Below are positions 20,175 to 26,778 of a DNA stretch of 64,000 nt, one piece after another. Within the stretch, counting starts at the first letter, position 1, and each line of letters begins with the position of its first letter. The position numbers and the translations under genes are program-made. The stretch is from NCBI RefSeq assembly GCF_900091585.1, contig NZ_FMHT01000003.1:5544001-5608000 (forward strand), read 5' to 3'. The notes beneath the pieces were generated by a model, which was given only the letters and a program-made list of their open reading frames with translations, was not told the origin of the DNA and searched no databases. Source of the DNA: Micromonospora nigra. GTDB taxonomy: Bacteria > Actinomycetota > Actinomycetes > Mycobacteriales > Micromonosporaceae.

Positions 20175-20594
20175 ATGACCATGACCGAGCAGACCGAGCC
20201 GGCGGTGACCGACGCGGACAAGGCCGCGGTCGCCGGGCTGACGCAGCGCATCGTCACGGCGTGGGCCGGACAAGACGCCGATGCCTTCGCCCGCGTCTTC
20301 ACCGAGGACGGCACGATGATCCTGCCGGGTGTGTACTGCCGGGGCCGCCAGGAGATCCAGGCCTTCATGACCGGTGCCTTCGCCGGCCCCTACCAGGGCA
20401 CCCGGGTCACCGGGCAGCCGTTCGACGTCCGCTTTCTCGGCGCGGACATCGCGTTGCTGCTCACCCAGGGCGGCGTCATGGCACCGGGGGAGACCGAGGT
20501 GGCGCCGGAGCGCGGCGTGCGGGCGTCCTGGCTGGCCGTCAAGCGGCAGGGCGAGTGGCAGCTGGCTGCGTACCAGAACAGTCCGCTGAACTGA
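20175..20594 (+). CDS. SgcJ/EcaC-family NTF2-like protein (139 aa)
   Basis: A small NTF2/SnoaL-fold protein: VAGLTQRIVTAWAGQDADAF, then FTEDGTMILPGVYCRGRQEI and SWLAVKRQGEWQLAAYQNSP. This pattern is that of the SgcJ/EcaC family, first named from an enediyne cluster but widespread. Members are small cone-shaped barrels that bind hydrophobic intermediates; catalytic roles are mostly unproven. It starts 58 bp after the PKS stop with GGAAGGA upstream, so it is probably in the PKS transcript. A strong hairpin follows it. Confidence 0.8.
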   Translation: MTMTEQTEPAVTDADKAAVAGLTQRIVTAWAGQDADAFARVFTEDGTMILPGVYCRGRQEIQAFMTGAFAGPYQGTRVTGQPFDVRFLGADIALLLTQGGVMAPGETEVAPERGVRASWLAVKRQGEWQLAAYQNSPLN

Positions 20595-20601
20595 CGACGG
20601 C

Positions 20602-20631
20602 GGGGGTCGCCGCCCTGCGGCGGCGACCCCC
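20602..20631 (+). terminator. Terminator or attenuator after the SgcJ-like gene
   Basis: A perfect 13-bp stem (20602-20614 with 20619-20631, 4-nt loop) lies 8 bp after the SgcJ-like stop and before three more same-strand genes. It may end the PKS transcript or reduce read-through into the tailoring genes. Confidence 0.75.
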
Positions 20632-20707
20632 ACGGACGTCGGTGTGCCATCCTCGCGGTGACCCCTCGATCCCGGGGCGTAGTCAACCGTCCTTTCAGGA
20701 GGCAGAG

Positions 20708-21010
20708 ATGAGCAAGGCTTTCGTGGTCCGCTACGAGATGCGGCCGGACACCGCCGACACCAACCAGGCGCTGGTGGAGAACGTCTTCCGCGAGCTGGCG
20801 GAGAAGGCACCCGAGGGCATCCGGTACGCCTCGTTCCGGCTCGCCGACGGCGTGACCTTCGTCCACGTCGGAGTGATGGACGACGACGCGGCCGCATTGA
20901 CCGACTTCGCCGCCTTCGCCGAGTTCGGGAAGGGCTTCGGTGATCGGGCCGCCGGTCAGCCCGTGGCCAGCGGCGCGACATTGGTGGGCTCGTACGGGTT
21001 CATTCCATGA
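20708..21010 (+). CDS. Antibiotic-monooxygenase-fold (dimeric alpha+beta barrel) protein (100 aa)
   Basis: A short ferredoxin-like dimeric-barrel protein: FVVRYEMRPDTADTNQALVE, ELAEKAPEGIRYASFRLADG, TFVHVGVMDD. Relatives include ABM monooxygenases acting on quinones and many small proteins of unknown role. GGAGGCAG precedes ATG 20708. Its stop overlaps the start of the FAD oxidase (ATGA), which ties it to that enzyme. It may oxygenate or stabilise the aromatic product. Confidence 0.7.
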   Translation: MSKAFVVRYEMRPDTADTNQALVENVFRELAEKAPEGIRYASFRLADGVTFVHVGVMDDDAAALTDFAAFAEFGKGFGDRAAGQPVASGATLVGSYGFIP

Positions 21011-22323
21011 CAGGCCCCGGCCCGACGACCTGGCCGGCCACGGCGCGCGACGGCGCCGTGGCCGTCCCGGCCCTCGACGATGCCGGGGCCGGCCCGCCCA
21101 TCGAGGGTGACCTCAGCGTGGCCGAGGCCGACCTGGCCCGCGCGGCGCGGGACTTCGGCAACCAGGAGGTCCGCCGCCCCCGGGCCGTGCTGCGGCCGGC
21201 CGGCGCGGCCGACGTGGCGGCCGTCGTCCGCCACGGCCGGCGGCGCGGCGTGCCGGTGGTGCCACGCGGCGGCGGGCACTCCGTCGACGGGCAGACCCTG
21301 GTACGGGACGGCATCGTCGTCGACACGAGCAGCCTCGTCACCGTCGGCGTCGCCCGTGGCGACCGGATCGACGTGGCCGCCGGGGCGCGCTGGCGTGACG
21401 TGCTCGCCGCGACCCTGCCGGTGGGGCTGGTGCCGCCGGTGCTGCCCGACCATCTCGACCTGACCGTCGGCGGAACCCTGTCCGTCGGCGGGATCGGCGG
21501 CACCAGCCACCGGTACGGCTGCGTGGCCGACCACGTCCACGACCTCGACGTCGTCACCGCCGACGGCGACCTGGTCGACTGCTCGCCCCGGCGGCACGCC
21601 GCGCTCTTCGACGCCGTGCGGGGAGCCCAGGGACGGCACGGGGTGATCACCCGGGCGACCCTCGCCCTGGTGCCCGCCCCCGGCACCGTGCGCGGATACG
21701 AGCTCAGCTACGACGACCTCGGGCCGTTCCTCGCCGACCAGCGTCGGCTCGTCGACGGCGGAGAAGTCGACCACGTCCTCGGTCACGCCCGACACGTCGA
21801 CGGCGTGGGCTGGCGGTACCAGCTGGAGGTGGCCGTCTTCGATCCCGGCGGGCCGGACGACACGGTCCTGCCCGACGGGCTGCGCGACGACCGGTCCCGG
21901 CGGCACGCGCGGACGGTGGCGCCCGGCGACTTCCTCGACCGGTTCGCTCCCGTCGCCGCGCGACTGCGCGAGGACGGGTCCTGGTGGCATCCCCACCCAA
22001 GGTGCACGCTCCTGCTTCCGGGGCGGCACGCGGAGGAGTTCGTCGCCGGTACGCTGCGCGACCTCGGCCCGCGCGACGTCGGCCCTGACGGTGGGGTGCT
22101 GCTCTATCCGATCCCGACGGTCCGGCTGCGGGCCCCGAACGTGCCCACCGCACGCGACGAGGTCACCGTGGTGTTCGGACTGCTGCGTACCGCCCCGTCC
22201 GGCGACGCCGAGGCACTGGCGCGGATGCGCCGGCACAACGAGGAGCTGCTCGGCGAGGTCCGGCGTCTCGGTGGGGCCGCCTACGCGTACCGCCGGCCCG
22301 CGTCGCCCCCGCGAGGGGCCTGA
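21007..22323 (+). CDS. FAD-linked oxidase, VAO/cytokinin-dehydrogenase-like (438 aa)
   Basis: A flavoprotein of the vanillyl-alcohol-oxidase/BBE superfamily. The FAD-binding loop VPRGGGHSVDGQTLV carries the His (about residue 91) that forms the 8-alpha covalent flavin link in this family. TVGGTLSVGGIGGTSHRYG and RGAQGRHGVITRATLALVP complete the PCMH fold, and the C-terminal half resembles the cytokinin-binding domain. Such enzymes oxidise amines, alcohols or phenolic substrates with O2. It overlaps the preceding small protein by 4 bp and is followed by the SCP2 gene at 29 bp, so it is a tailoring oxidase in the PKS-side operon. Substrate unknown. Confidence 0.85.
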   Translation: MTGPGPTTWPATARDGAVAVPALDDAGAGPPIEGDLSVAEADLARAARDFGNQEVRRPRAVLRPAGAADVAAVVRHGRRRGVPVVPRGGGHSVDGQTLVRDGIVVDTSSLVTVGVARGDRIDVAAGARWRDVLAATLPVGLVPPVLPDHLDLTVGGTLSVGGIGGTSHRYGCVADHVHDLDVVTADGDLVDCSPRRHAALFDAVRGAQGRHGVITRATLALVPAPGTVRGYELSYDDLGPFLADQRRLVDGGEVDHVLGHARHVDGVGWRYQLEVAVFDPGGPDDTVLPDGLRDDRSRRHARTVAPGDFLDRFAPVAARLREDGSWWHPHPRCTLLLPGRHAEEFVAGTLRDLGPRDVGPDGGVLLYPIPTVRLRAPNVPTARDEVTVVFGLLRTAPSGDAEALARMRRHNEELLGEVRRLGGAAYAYRRPASPPRGA

Positions 22324-22352
22324 CCACCAACACGATCCGAGAGGGCAGACGC

Positions 22353-22883
22353 GTGACAGACCAGCAGGAAAGCACCGCCGAGCCGTCCGTGCCGACCGAC
22401 CGGCCGGGGGAGGTGACGACCGGATCTCCCCGGCTGGACGAACTGGCGGCCGTGGCCCTGGACCCGGACCCGCTGCCGTTCGCCCGGCTGGTGAAGCGGA
22501 CTCCCGCGGGCGAACTGCGGGAGCTGATGCACAGCGTGCAACGCCGCCGGGTGCTCGACGACCTCCTCGGCCGGATGCCCGACGTGTTCCGGGCGGACCG
22601 GGCGGGCAGCCTGGCGGCGGTGATCCACTGGCGCATCGGCGACCGGCCGGACGGCGCGGTCGACACGTACCAGATGGTCATCTCCGGCGGTGCCTGCGTG
22701 CTGTCGCCGGCCGTCGACCGTGACCCGACGCTGACCCTGACCCTCGGCGCGGTCGACTTTCTCAGCATGGTCACCGGCAACGCCCACGCGGTCATGTTGG
22801 TGATGCGCGGCAGGTTGAAGACCCGCGGCGATCTTGCCCTGACCGCCAAGTTCCCGACCCTGTTCGATCCGCCGAAGGCCTGA
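22353..22883 (+). CDS. SCP2 sterol-binding-domain protein (176 aa)
   Basis: A soluble protein with an SCP2-like lipid-binding fold in the C-terminal 110 residues: AVIHWRIGDRPDGAVDTYQM, GGACVLSPAVDRDPTLTLTL, GNAHAVMLVMRGRLKTRGDL. The acidic N-terminal 45 residues look disordered. SCP2 proteins have a hydrophobic tunnel for acyl chains or sterols; inside a biosynthetic cluster it might hold a hydrophobic intermediate or the lipid-linked sugar. GTG 22353 follows the oxidase stop by 29 bp. It is the last gene of the plus-strand operon. Confidence 0.75.
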   Translation: MTDQQESTAEPSVPTDRPGEVTTGSPRLDELAAVALDPDPLPFARLVKRTPAGELRELMHSVQRRRVLDDLLGRMPDVFRADRAGSLAAVIHWRIGDRPDGAVDTYQMVISGGACVLSPAVDRDPTLTLTLGAVDFLSMVTGNAHAVMLVMRGRLKTRGDLALTAKFPTLFDPPKA

Positions 22884-22898
22884 GCGCCTGCCCGGACC

Positions 22899-22943
22899 CC
22901 GCGGTCCGTCCCACCGCAGCGGGAGCGGAGGGGCGGACCGCGG
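22899..22943. terminator. Bidirectional terminator between SCP2 and MFS genes
   Basis: A 10-bp perfect stem (22899-22908 with 22934-22943), extended by further G-C and wobble pairs, lies between two convergent genes. Confidence 0.7.
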
Positions 22944-22948
22944 TCCGC

Positions 22949-24247
22949 TCAGCCCTTGGACACGCCCGGGCCGTCGGCGGGCGACGGCCCGCTGGCGGGG
23001 CGACGCATCATCAGGTGCACCAGCAGGGCGAGGAGAATCGCACACCAGGCCATCGACAGGCCGGAGTAGCCGAAGGCGGCGACCATCAGCCCCGCCGACA
23101 GCGCGCCGAGCGCGGCGGCGAGCTGAACGAGGAAGTCGGAGGCACCCTGCGCCATCGTCCGTAGCTGTCCCTCGGCGGCCGAGGTGATCAGGACGGAGCC
23201 GGCGAGGTAGCCGGCCGACCAGCCGATCCCGAGCAGCACCAGCCCGATCCCGACCATCACGATGTCGCCCTCCGGCGACAGGGCCAGCACGACGGCGGAG
23301 GAGACCAGGATGCCGAGGCTCGTCACCAGCAGTGGGAAGGTGCCGAGCCGGTCGGCCAGGTAGCCGACCAGGGGACCCGGGATGTACATGGCGGCGGTGT
23401 GCGCGCCGATCACCAGCCCGATCGCGGTGAGGGTGGTGGTGCCGTGGCTCATGTGGATCGGGGCCATGTTCATCAGCGAGATCATCGTGGCGTGTACGGT
23501 GACCACCACCGCGATGCCCTGGCGGATGCGCGGGCCCCGCAGGCTCTCGACCAGCGCGCGGCGGGTGTCGAGCTTCTCCCGGACCTTCTCCCGGCCCAGC
23601 GAACGCGCCAGCAGCAGCGGATCGGGGCGCAGGGTCACCAGCACGAGGGTGCCGGCCACGGCCAACCCGACGCCCACGGCGGCGAACGGCGCGGTGAACT
23701 CGGCGAGCCGGTCGCCGCCGAGCTGCTCCACCCCGCCCGAGAGCGGGGGCCCGATCACCGAACCGGCGATGGCACTCCAGGACAGCAGCCCCATGGTGCG
23801 CCCGATGCGGTCGGCGTCGGCCAGGTCGGTCACGCCGAAGCGGGCCTGGAACCCCGCCGCCAGCGCCGCGCCGACGGCGACCGCCCCGACGAGCAGCAGC
23901 GGGTAACTGGACAGTGAGGCGCTGATGACCACCAGGGCCGAGCCGGCTGCCCCGGTCAGGTAGCCGGTGGCGATGCCCGCACGGCGGCCCCGGGTGGCGG
24001 ACAGCGCGGCCAGCGGGATGCTGAACAGCACCCCGCCGCAGAACAGCAGCGCCTGCGCGAAGCCGGCCTGCCCGGCCGACCCGGTCATCCGCTCGGCGAT
24101 CAGGGAGATGAGCGGGCCGGTCATGGCGAAGACCAGCGCGAACACCGTCTGCACGACGAGCAGGGACGCGACGACCCGGCGCTGCACGCGCCGCAGGTCG
24201 ACGCCGGCGTCAGGCGCCTCGACGCCCCGGACGAGATCAGAAGTCAT
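22949..24247 (-). CDS. MFS transporter (432 aa, 12 TM), peptide-gene operon
   Basis: A 12-helix major-facilitator protein. Helix 1 is VASLLVVQTVFALVFAMTGP, and the second half begins IRQGIAVVVTVHATMISLMN; the loop LVGYLADRLGTFPLL carries the second-half motif A. It differs in length and sequence from the DHA2 pump at 1.3 kb. AGGAG lies just before ATG 24247, and the start is 46 bp after the SagB-type gene. The arrangement peptide, flavin dehydrogenase, exporter suggests it exports the mature peptide product or gives immunity. It might instead export the PKS product. Confidence 0.85.
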   Translation of the reverse strand: MTSDLVRGVEAPDAGVDLRRVQRRVVASLLVVQTVFALVFAMTGPLISLIAERMTGSAGQAGFAQALLFCGGVLFSIPLAALSATRGRRAGIATGYLTGAAGSALVVISASLSSYPLLLVGAVAVGAALAAGFQARFGVTDLADADRIGRTMGLLSWSAIAGSVIGPPLSGGVEQLGGDRLAEFTAPFAAVGVGLAVAGTLVLVTLRPDPLLLARSLGREKVREKLDTRRALVESLRGPRIRQGIAVVVTVHATMISLMNMAPIHMSHGTTTLTAIGLVIGAHTAAMYIPGPLVGYLADRLGTFPLLVTSLGILVSSAVVLALSPEGDIVMVGIGLVLLGIGWSAGYLAGSVLITSAAEGQLRTMAQGASDFLVQLAAALGALSAGLMVAAFGYSGLSMAWCAILLALLVHLMMRRPASGPSPADGPGVSKG

Positions 24248-24293
24248 GAGCGCTCCTGGTGGTGCGTCGCCGCACCACCGTGGCCGGTGGCGG

Positions 24294-25466
24294 TCAGGCT
24301 GGCTCCTGCAGGGTACGGCTCAGCAGGGCGTCCGGGGCGTCGGCGACGGGGTGCCCGTCGACGCGTCGGGCGGGCACGCCCGCGGCGAGGGCGTAGACGG
24401 CGGTCTCGGCGATGCCGTCGACCCCGAGGGTCTCCTCCAGCTCGGAGTCGCGGAAGGCGTCGGTCTGGCAGGGGCCGAGGCCGACGGCCGTGGCGCACAG
24501 GGCGAACGTCTGCGCGAGGTGGCCGGTGTTCAGCAGCACCGTGCGCAACATCCGGGCACTGCGGTACTTGAACATCGCGCGCCGCAGGTCGAGGGTGAGG
24601 AAGCAGACGAAACCCGCCTCGGTGACCATGCGCTGGCCGAAGGTGAGCCGTTCGAGGTGGGCCTGGTCCAGGTCCCGCGAGATGACTTCGAGGCTGTGGT
24701 CGGCGGGCGAGTAGCGGTAGATGCCGGGCGGCACCGACTCGACGTTGCGGACGACGACGTAGCACTCGCTCTCGTGGCGGGCTCCGCCGCAGGGGCTGGT
24801 ACGGAGCATGAGCCGGCCGAGCAGGCCCGCGTCGAAGAAGTGCATGGGCCCGAAGGCGTAGTGCAGGACGGTGGAGAAGCTGCGCAGCGGCACGGCCTCG
24901 CCGGTGTAGTGCCGGTGGGTGCGGCGGGACAGCAGCACGTCGCCGAAGTCGCGGTCCAGGGGCAGGAAGGCGCGGGTGAGCATGATCCGCTCGGCGTCGG
25001 GGTTGACCCGGAACGTCGCGGGTGCCGCCCCGCTGGCCCGGATCTGCTCGACGACCGCCGCCCGGTCGGCGGCGACGCCCGGGTCCGACTGGGACTCCTC
25101 GAAGCTGATGTACGCCGTGTCCTTCGTGTCGAAGTGGAAGTACGTGGCGGACTGTCCCCACGCCTCCCACTGTCCGAGGACCCGGTCCTCGGTGCCGGTG
25201 GCCGCGTCCTCGCGGGTGCGCAGCAGACCCGCCGCCGCGAGTGCGTCGACGGCCTCCTGCACGGATTCCGGGTCGTACCCGTCGAAGCGGGTGGCGACGG
25301 TCTGCGGGTCGGTCCAGTCGTCGAACTGGTTCAGGATGTCGAGGGCGGCGCCGTCGACGGCGATGCCGCTCTTCTCGCCGTCGTCCGTACGGTTCAGATA
25401 GTCATCGAGCACAAGTTCGCCGTTGACCCAGTACGCCACGAGCGAGCGGGCGCGCCGCAGTTCCAT
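24294..25466 (-). CDS. SagB/ThcOx-type FMN dehydrogenase with PqqD-like N-terminus (390 aa)
   Basis: A nitroreductase-fold flavoenzyme of the class that oxidises azoline rings to azoles in thiazole/oxazole-modified peptides. Core motifs are LSRRTHRHYTGEAVPL (FMN phosphate site), LMLRTSPCGGARHESECYVV and LLNTGHLAQTFALCATAVGL. The first about 95 residues read ALDILNQFDDWTDPQTVATR then AVDALAAAGLLRTRED, which looks like the winged-helix PqqD/RRE fold that binds RiPP leader peptides. The start at ATG 25466 is chosen because GGGA is 7 nt upstream; an in-frame TTG lies at 25472. It sits 185 bp behind a 24-codon peptide gene. No YcaO cyclodehydratase is visible, so the substrate chemistry is open. 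Confidence 0.85.
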   Translation of the reverse strand: MELRRARSLVAYWVNGELVLDDYLNRTDDGEKSGIAVDGAALDILNQFDDWTDPQTVATRFDGYDPESVQEAVDALAAAGLLRTREDAATGTEDRVLGQWEAWGQSATYFHFDTKDTAYISFEESQSDPGVAADRAAVVEQIRASGAAPATFRVNPDAERIMLTRAFLPLDRDFGDVLLSRRTHRHYTGEAVPLRSFSTVLHYAFGPMHFFDAGLLGRLMLRTSPCGGARHESECYVVVRNVESVPPGIYRYSPADHSLEVISRDLDQAHLERLTFGQRMVTEAGFVCFLTLDLRRAMFKYRSARMLRTVLLNTGHLAQTFALCATAVGLGPCQTDAFRDSELEETLGVDGIAETAVYALAAGVPARRVDGHPVADAPDALLSRTLQEPA

Positions 25467-25503
25467 CGCCAATTCCCTTTCGACAGACCGAAGAATGGAC
25501 AGA

Positions 25504-25537
25504 GAGAAAGGGGGACGGATGCCCGCCCCCCTTTCTC
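25504..25537 (-). terminator. Attenuator-like hairpin between peptide and SagB genes
   Basis: A perfect 11-bp inverted repeat (25504-25514 with 25527-25537, 12-nt loop) lies in the 185-bp gap after the peptide stop. On the minus strand it is followed by a short pyrimidine tract (CTCTCTGTCC). Partial terminators in this position are common in peptide operons, where much more precursor than enzyme is needed. Confidence 0.65.
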
Positions 25538-25651
25538 CCGGAGGACGTCGAGGCGGCGCCTGTTCCGCTCAGGTGGAGCAGTGCTCGGAAAGGCTGGCCA
25601 AGACGGTCCGATGCTTGTGCCGGCCCGTGGACCGGCACGCCCTGACTAGGA

Positions 25652-25726
25652 TCAGGTGGCCTTGCAGCCCAGCATCTTCTTGTCGCTGAGGACGGTCTTC
25701 TTCACCTTGACCGAAACCTTCTTCAT
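25652..25726 (-). CDS. 24-residue Lys-rich peptide, putative RiPP precursor
   Basis: The reverse strand encodes a 24-residue peptide beginning MKKVSVKVKK and ending MLGCKAT, with 8 Lys, 1 Asp and a single Cys21 in a Gly-Cys pair near the C-terminus. The ribosome-binding site is the best in this part of the window: a GAGGAGGGAGGT stretch with its last GGAGGT 7 nt before the ATG. The Lys-Val alternation in the first half suggests a leader-like strand; the LGCKAT end is the obvious candidate core. It is followed by an attenuator-like hairpin, a SagB-type dehydrogenase and an exporter. I do not recognise the sequence. It could also be a short leader peptide for attenuation, but the ribosome-binding site and composition favour a made product. 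Confidence 0.75.
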   Translation of the reverse strand: MKKVSVKVKKTVLSDKKMLGCKAT

Positions 25727-25895
25727 GTTCGCCACCTCCCTCCTCGGAATGACTTGGTGAATATCCTTCACAGGGCGATAAAGCCGAATCAACTTCCAGA
25801 ATGCTCTGGGTGTGTTCCGGCACACGGCGGCGGGTGTGGCGGGCGTGGTAAGGGCAGGTGTCGCGGCCTGGCGGGGCGGGTCGCCGGCGCGGGGA
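25727..25895 (-). promoter_or_regulatory. Putative promoter of the peptide operon
   Basis: This 169-bp gap is much more AT-rich than its surroundings between about 25745 and 25800. Reading the minus strand, TTGATT (25787-25792) and an AGGATATTC stretch (25759-25767) could form -35 and extended -10 elements, though the spacing (about 19) is long. The gap separates the peptide gene from the upstream DUF4180 gene on the same strand, so a dedicated promoter is plausible. Confidence 0.4.
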
Positions 25896-26264
25896 TCAGC
25901 CCCGGCTGTGCAGCCGGGCGTCGAGCGCGTCGAGGTCGGGCACGAACCAGACATGACCGCCCTGGTTGGACTCCCGCACCAGGTCACGCAGCGCGGAACT
26001 GGCCGCCAGCGGGCCGGAGATGTCCCCGACGACGACCAGCAGGAGCCGGTAGTTGACGAACTTCTGCATGACCTCGCCCGCGAAGCGGGTGCCGAGGGTG
26101 AAGAACCGGGCGTCGAGCCGGTGCGCCGGCACGGCCACGGCCTCGGCGCCGAGGAAGGCCGCCCCGATCAGGTCGATCGCGTCCTGTTCGGAGGTGATCG
26201 ACGGCCCGGCGGGGTCGCACACGAGCACCGGTACGCCGCCCCGCTGCTGGATCTCGTCAGGCAT
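25896..26264 (-). CDS. DUF4180 domain protein (122 aa)
   Basis: A small soluble protein of the DUF4180 family. Visible features are SEQDAIDLIGAAFLGAEAVA, HRLDARFFTLGTRFAGEVMQ and KFVNYRLLLVVVGDI, which are the family's conserved blocks. Its fold resembles SpoIIAA-like proteins, and its function is unknown. The ATG at 26264 overlaps the end of the HTH gene by 8 bp, so the two are translationally coupled and may work together, for example as a sensor and a DNA-binding partner. Confidence 0.8.
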   Translation of the reverse strand: MPDEIQQRGGVPVLVCDPAGPSITSEQDAIDLIGAAFLGAEAVAVPAHRLDARFFTLGTRFAGEVMQKFVNYRLLLVVVGDISGPLAASSALRDLVRESNQGGHVWFVPDLDALDARLHSRG

Positions 26265-26703
26265 CGCGCGCCTCTCCGTGGCGCAGCCCGTTGCCGGGTT
26301 CGAGCACGGCGTCGATCAGGCGTAGCAGTTCGGCGGTGGTGCCGGCGTCACCCAGGACGACGATCTTCATTCGGCCTCGTTCCTCGTCGTGCGCGGTCTG
26401 TACGCGCAGGGGGCGGGCAGGGTCGCTGCCCGTGTTCGCTGCGGCGAGCACCACCGTGGCGAGCCGGTCGGCGCCGGCCCGGTCGATGCCGTCGACCTGC
26501 ACGATGCTGGTCACCTCGGCCGACGTGGTCCGTCGGGCCGGGGGGCGTCCGGTCAGCGCGGCGAGGTCGGCGCGGGCGATGCGGTACTGCTTGCCGATCC
26601 GCACGGCGCGCAGCCGGCCGGAGCGGATGTAGCCGCGCACCGTGCGCACGTGCAGCCCTAGCCGCTCGGCCACCTGCTCGACCGAGAACATTTCTTCACT
26701 CAT
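26257..26703 (-). CDS. Excisionase/MerR-type HTH protein (148 aa)
   Basis: The N-terminal 55 residues are a winged HTH of the excisionase (HTH_17) type: MFSVEQVAERLGLHVRTVRG then YIRSGRLRAVRIGKQYRIAR. The remaining 90 residues (SIVQVDGIDRAGADRLATVV and later MKIVVLGDAGTTAELLRLID) have two beta-alpha segments and may form a ligand or dimer domain. It is probably a transcriptional regulator acting with the DUF4180 protein. ATG 26703 (just after a GTG at 26706) is preceded by TAGGGAG. It lies at the head of a minus-strand gene series that continues into the peptide/SagB genes. Confidence 0.8.
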   Translation of the reverse strand: MSEEMFSVEQVAERLGLHVRTVRGYIRSGRLRAVRIGKQYRIARADLAALTGRPPARRTTSAEVTSIVQVDGIDRAGADRLATVVLAAANTGSDPARPLRVQTAHDEERGRMKIVVLGDAGTTAELLRLIDAVLEPGNGLRHGEARDA

Positions 26704-26704
26704 C

Positions 26705-26753
26705 ACTCCCTAAACTACTCCACCGATCCAGATATAGGGAAGTATGCGGAGTG
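26705..26753 (-). promoter_or_regulatory. Promoter/operator of the HTH-DUF4180 pair
   Basis: This short AT-rich gap holds an inverted repeat TCCCTA (26707-26712) and TAGGGA (26735-26740), and related ACTCC elements at both ends. Its place directly before an HTH gene fits an autoregulatory operator. Inference. Confidence 0.4.
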
Positions 26754-26778
26754 CAGCAGATGTCGACGTCGGCCCCGG

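Noticed and set aside
14717..20368. Very long open frame on the minus strand opposite the PKS (about 1880 codons)
   Set aside because: It is the mirror of a GC-rich coding sequence: low-complexity Arg/Gly/His-rich composition, no domain motifs, and it overlaps a complete PKS on the plus strand.
22949..25726. Complete thiazole/oxazole-modified peptide (TOMM) cluster
   Set aside because: No YcaO cyclodehydratase, E1-like partner or protease is present in the window, and the peptide has only one Cys; kept only as an unclassified RiPP-like candidate.
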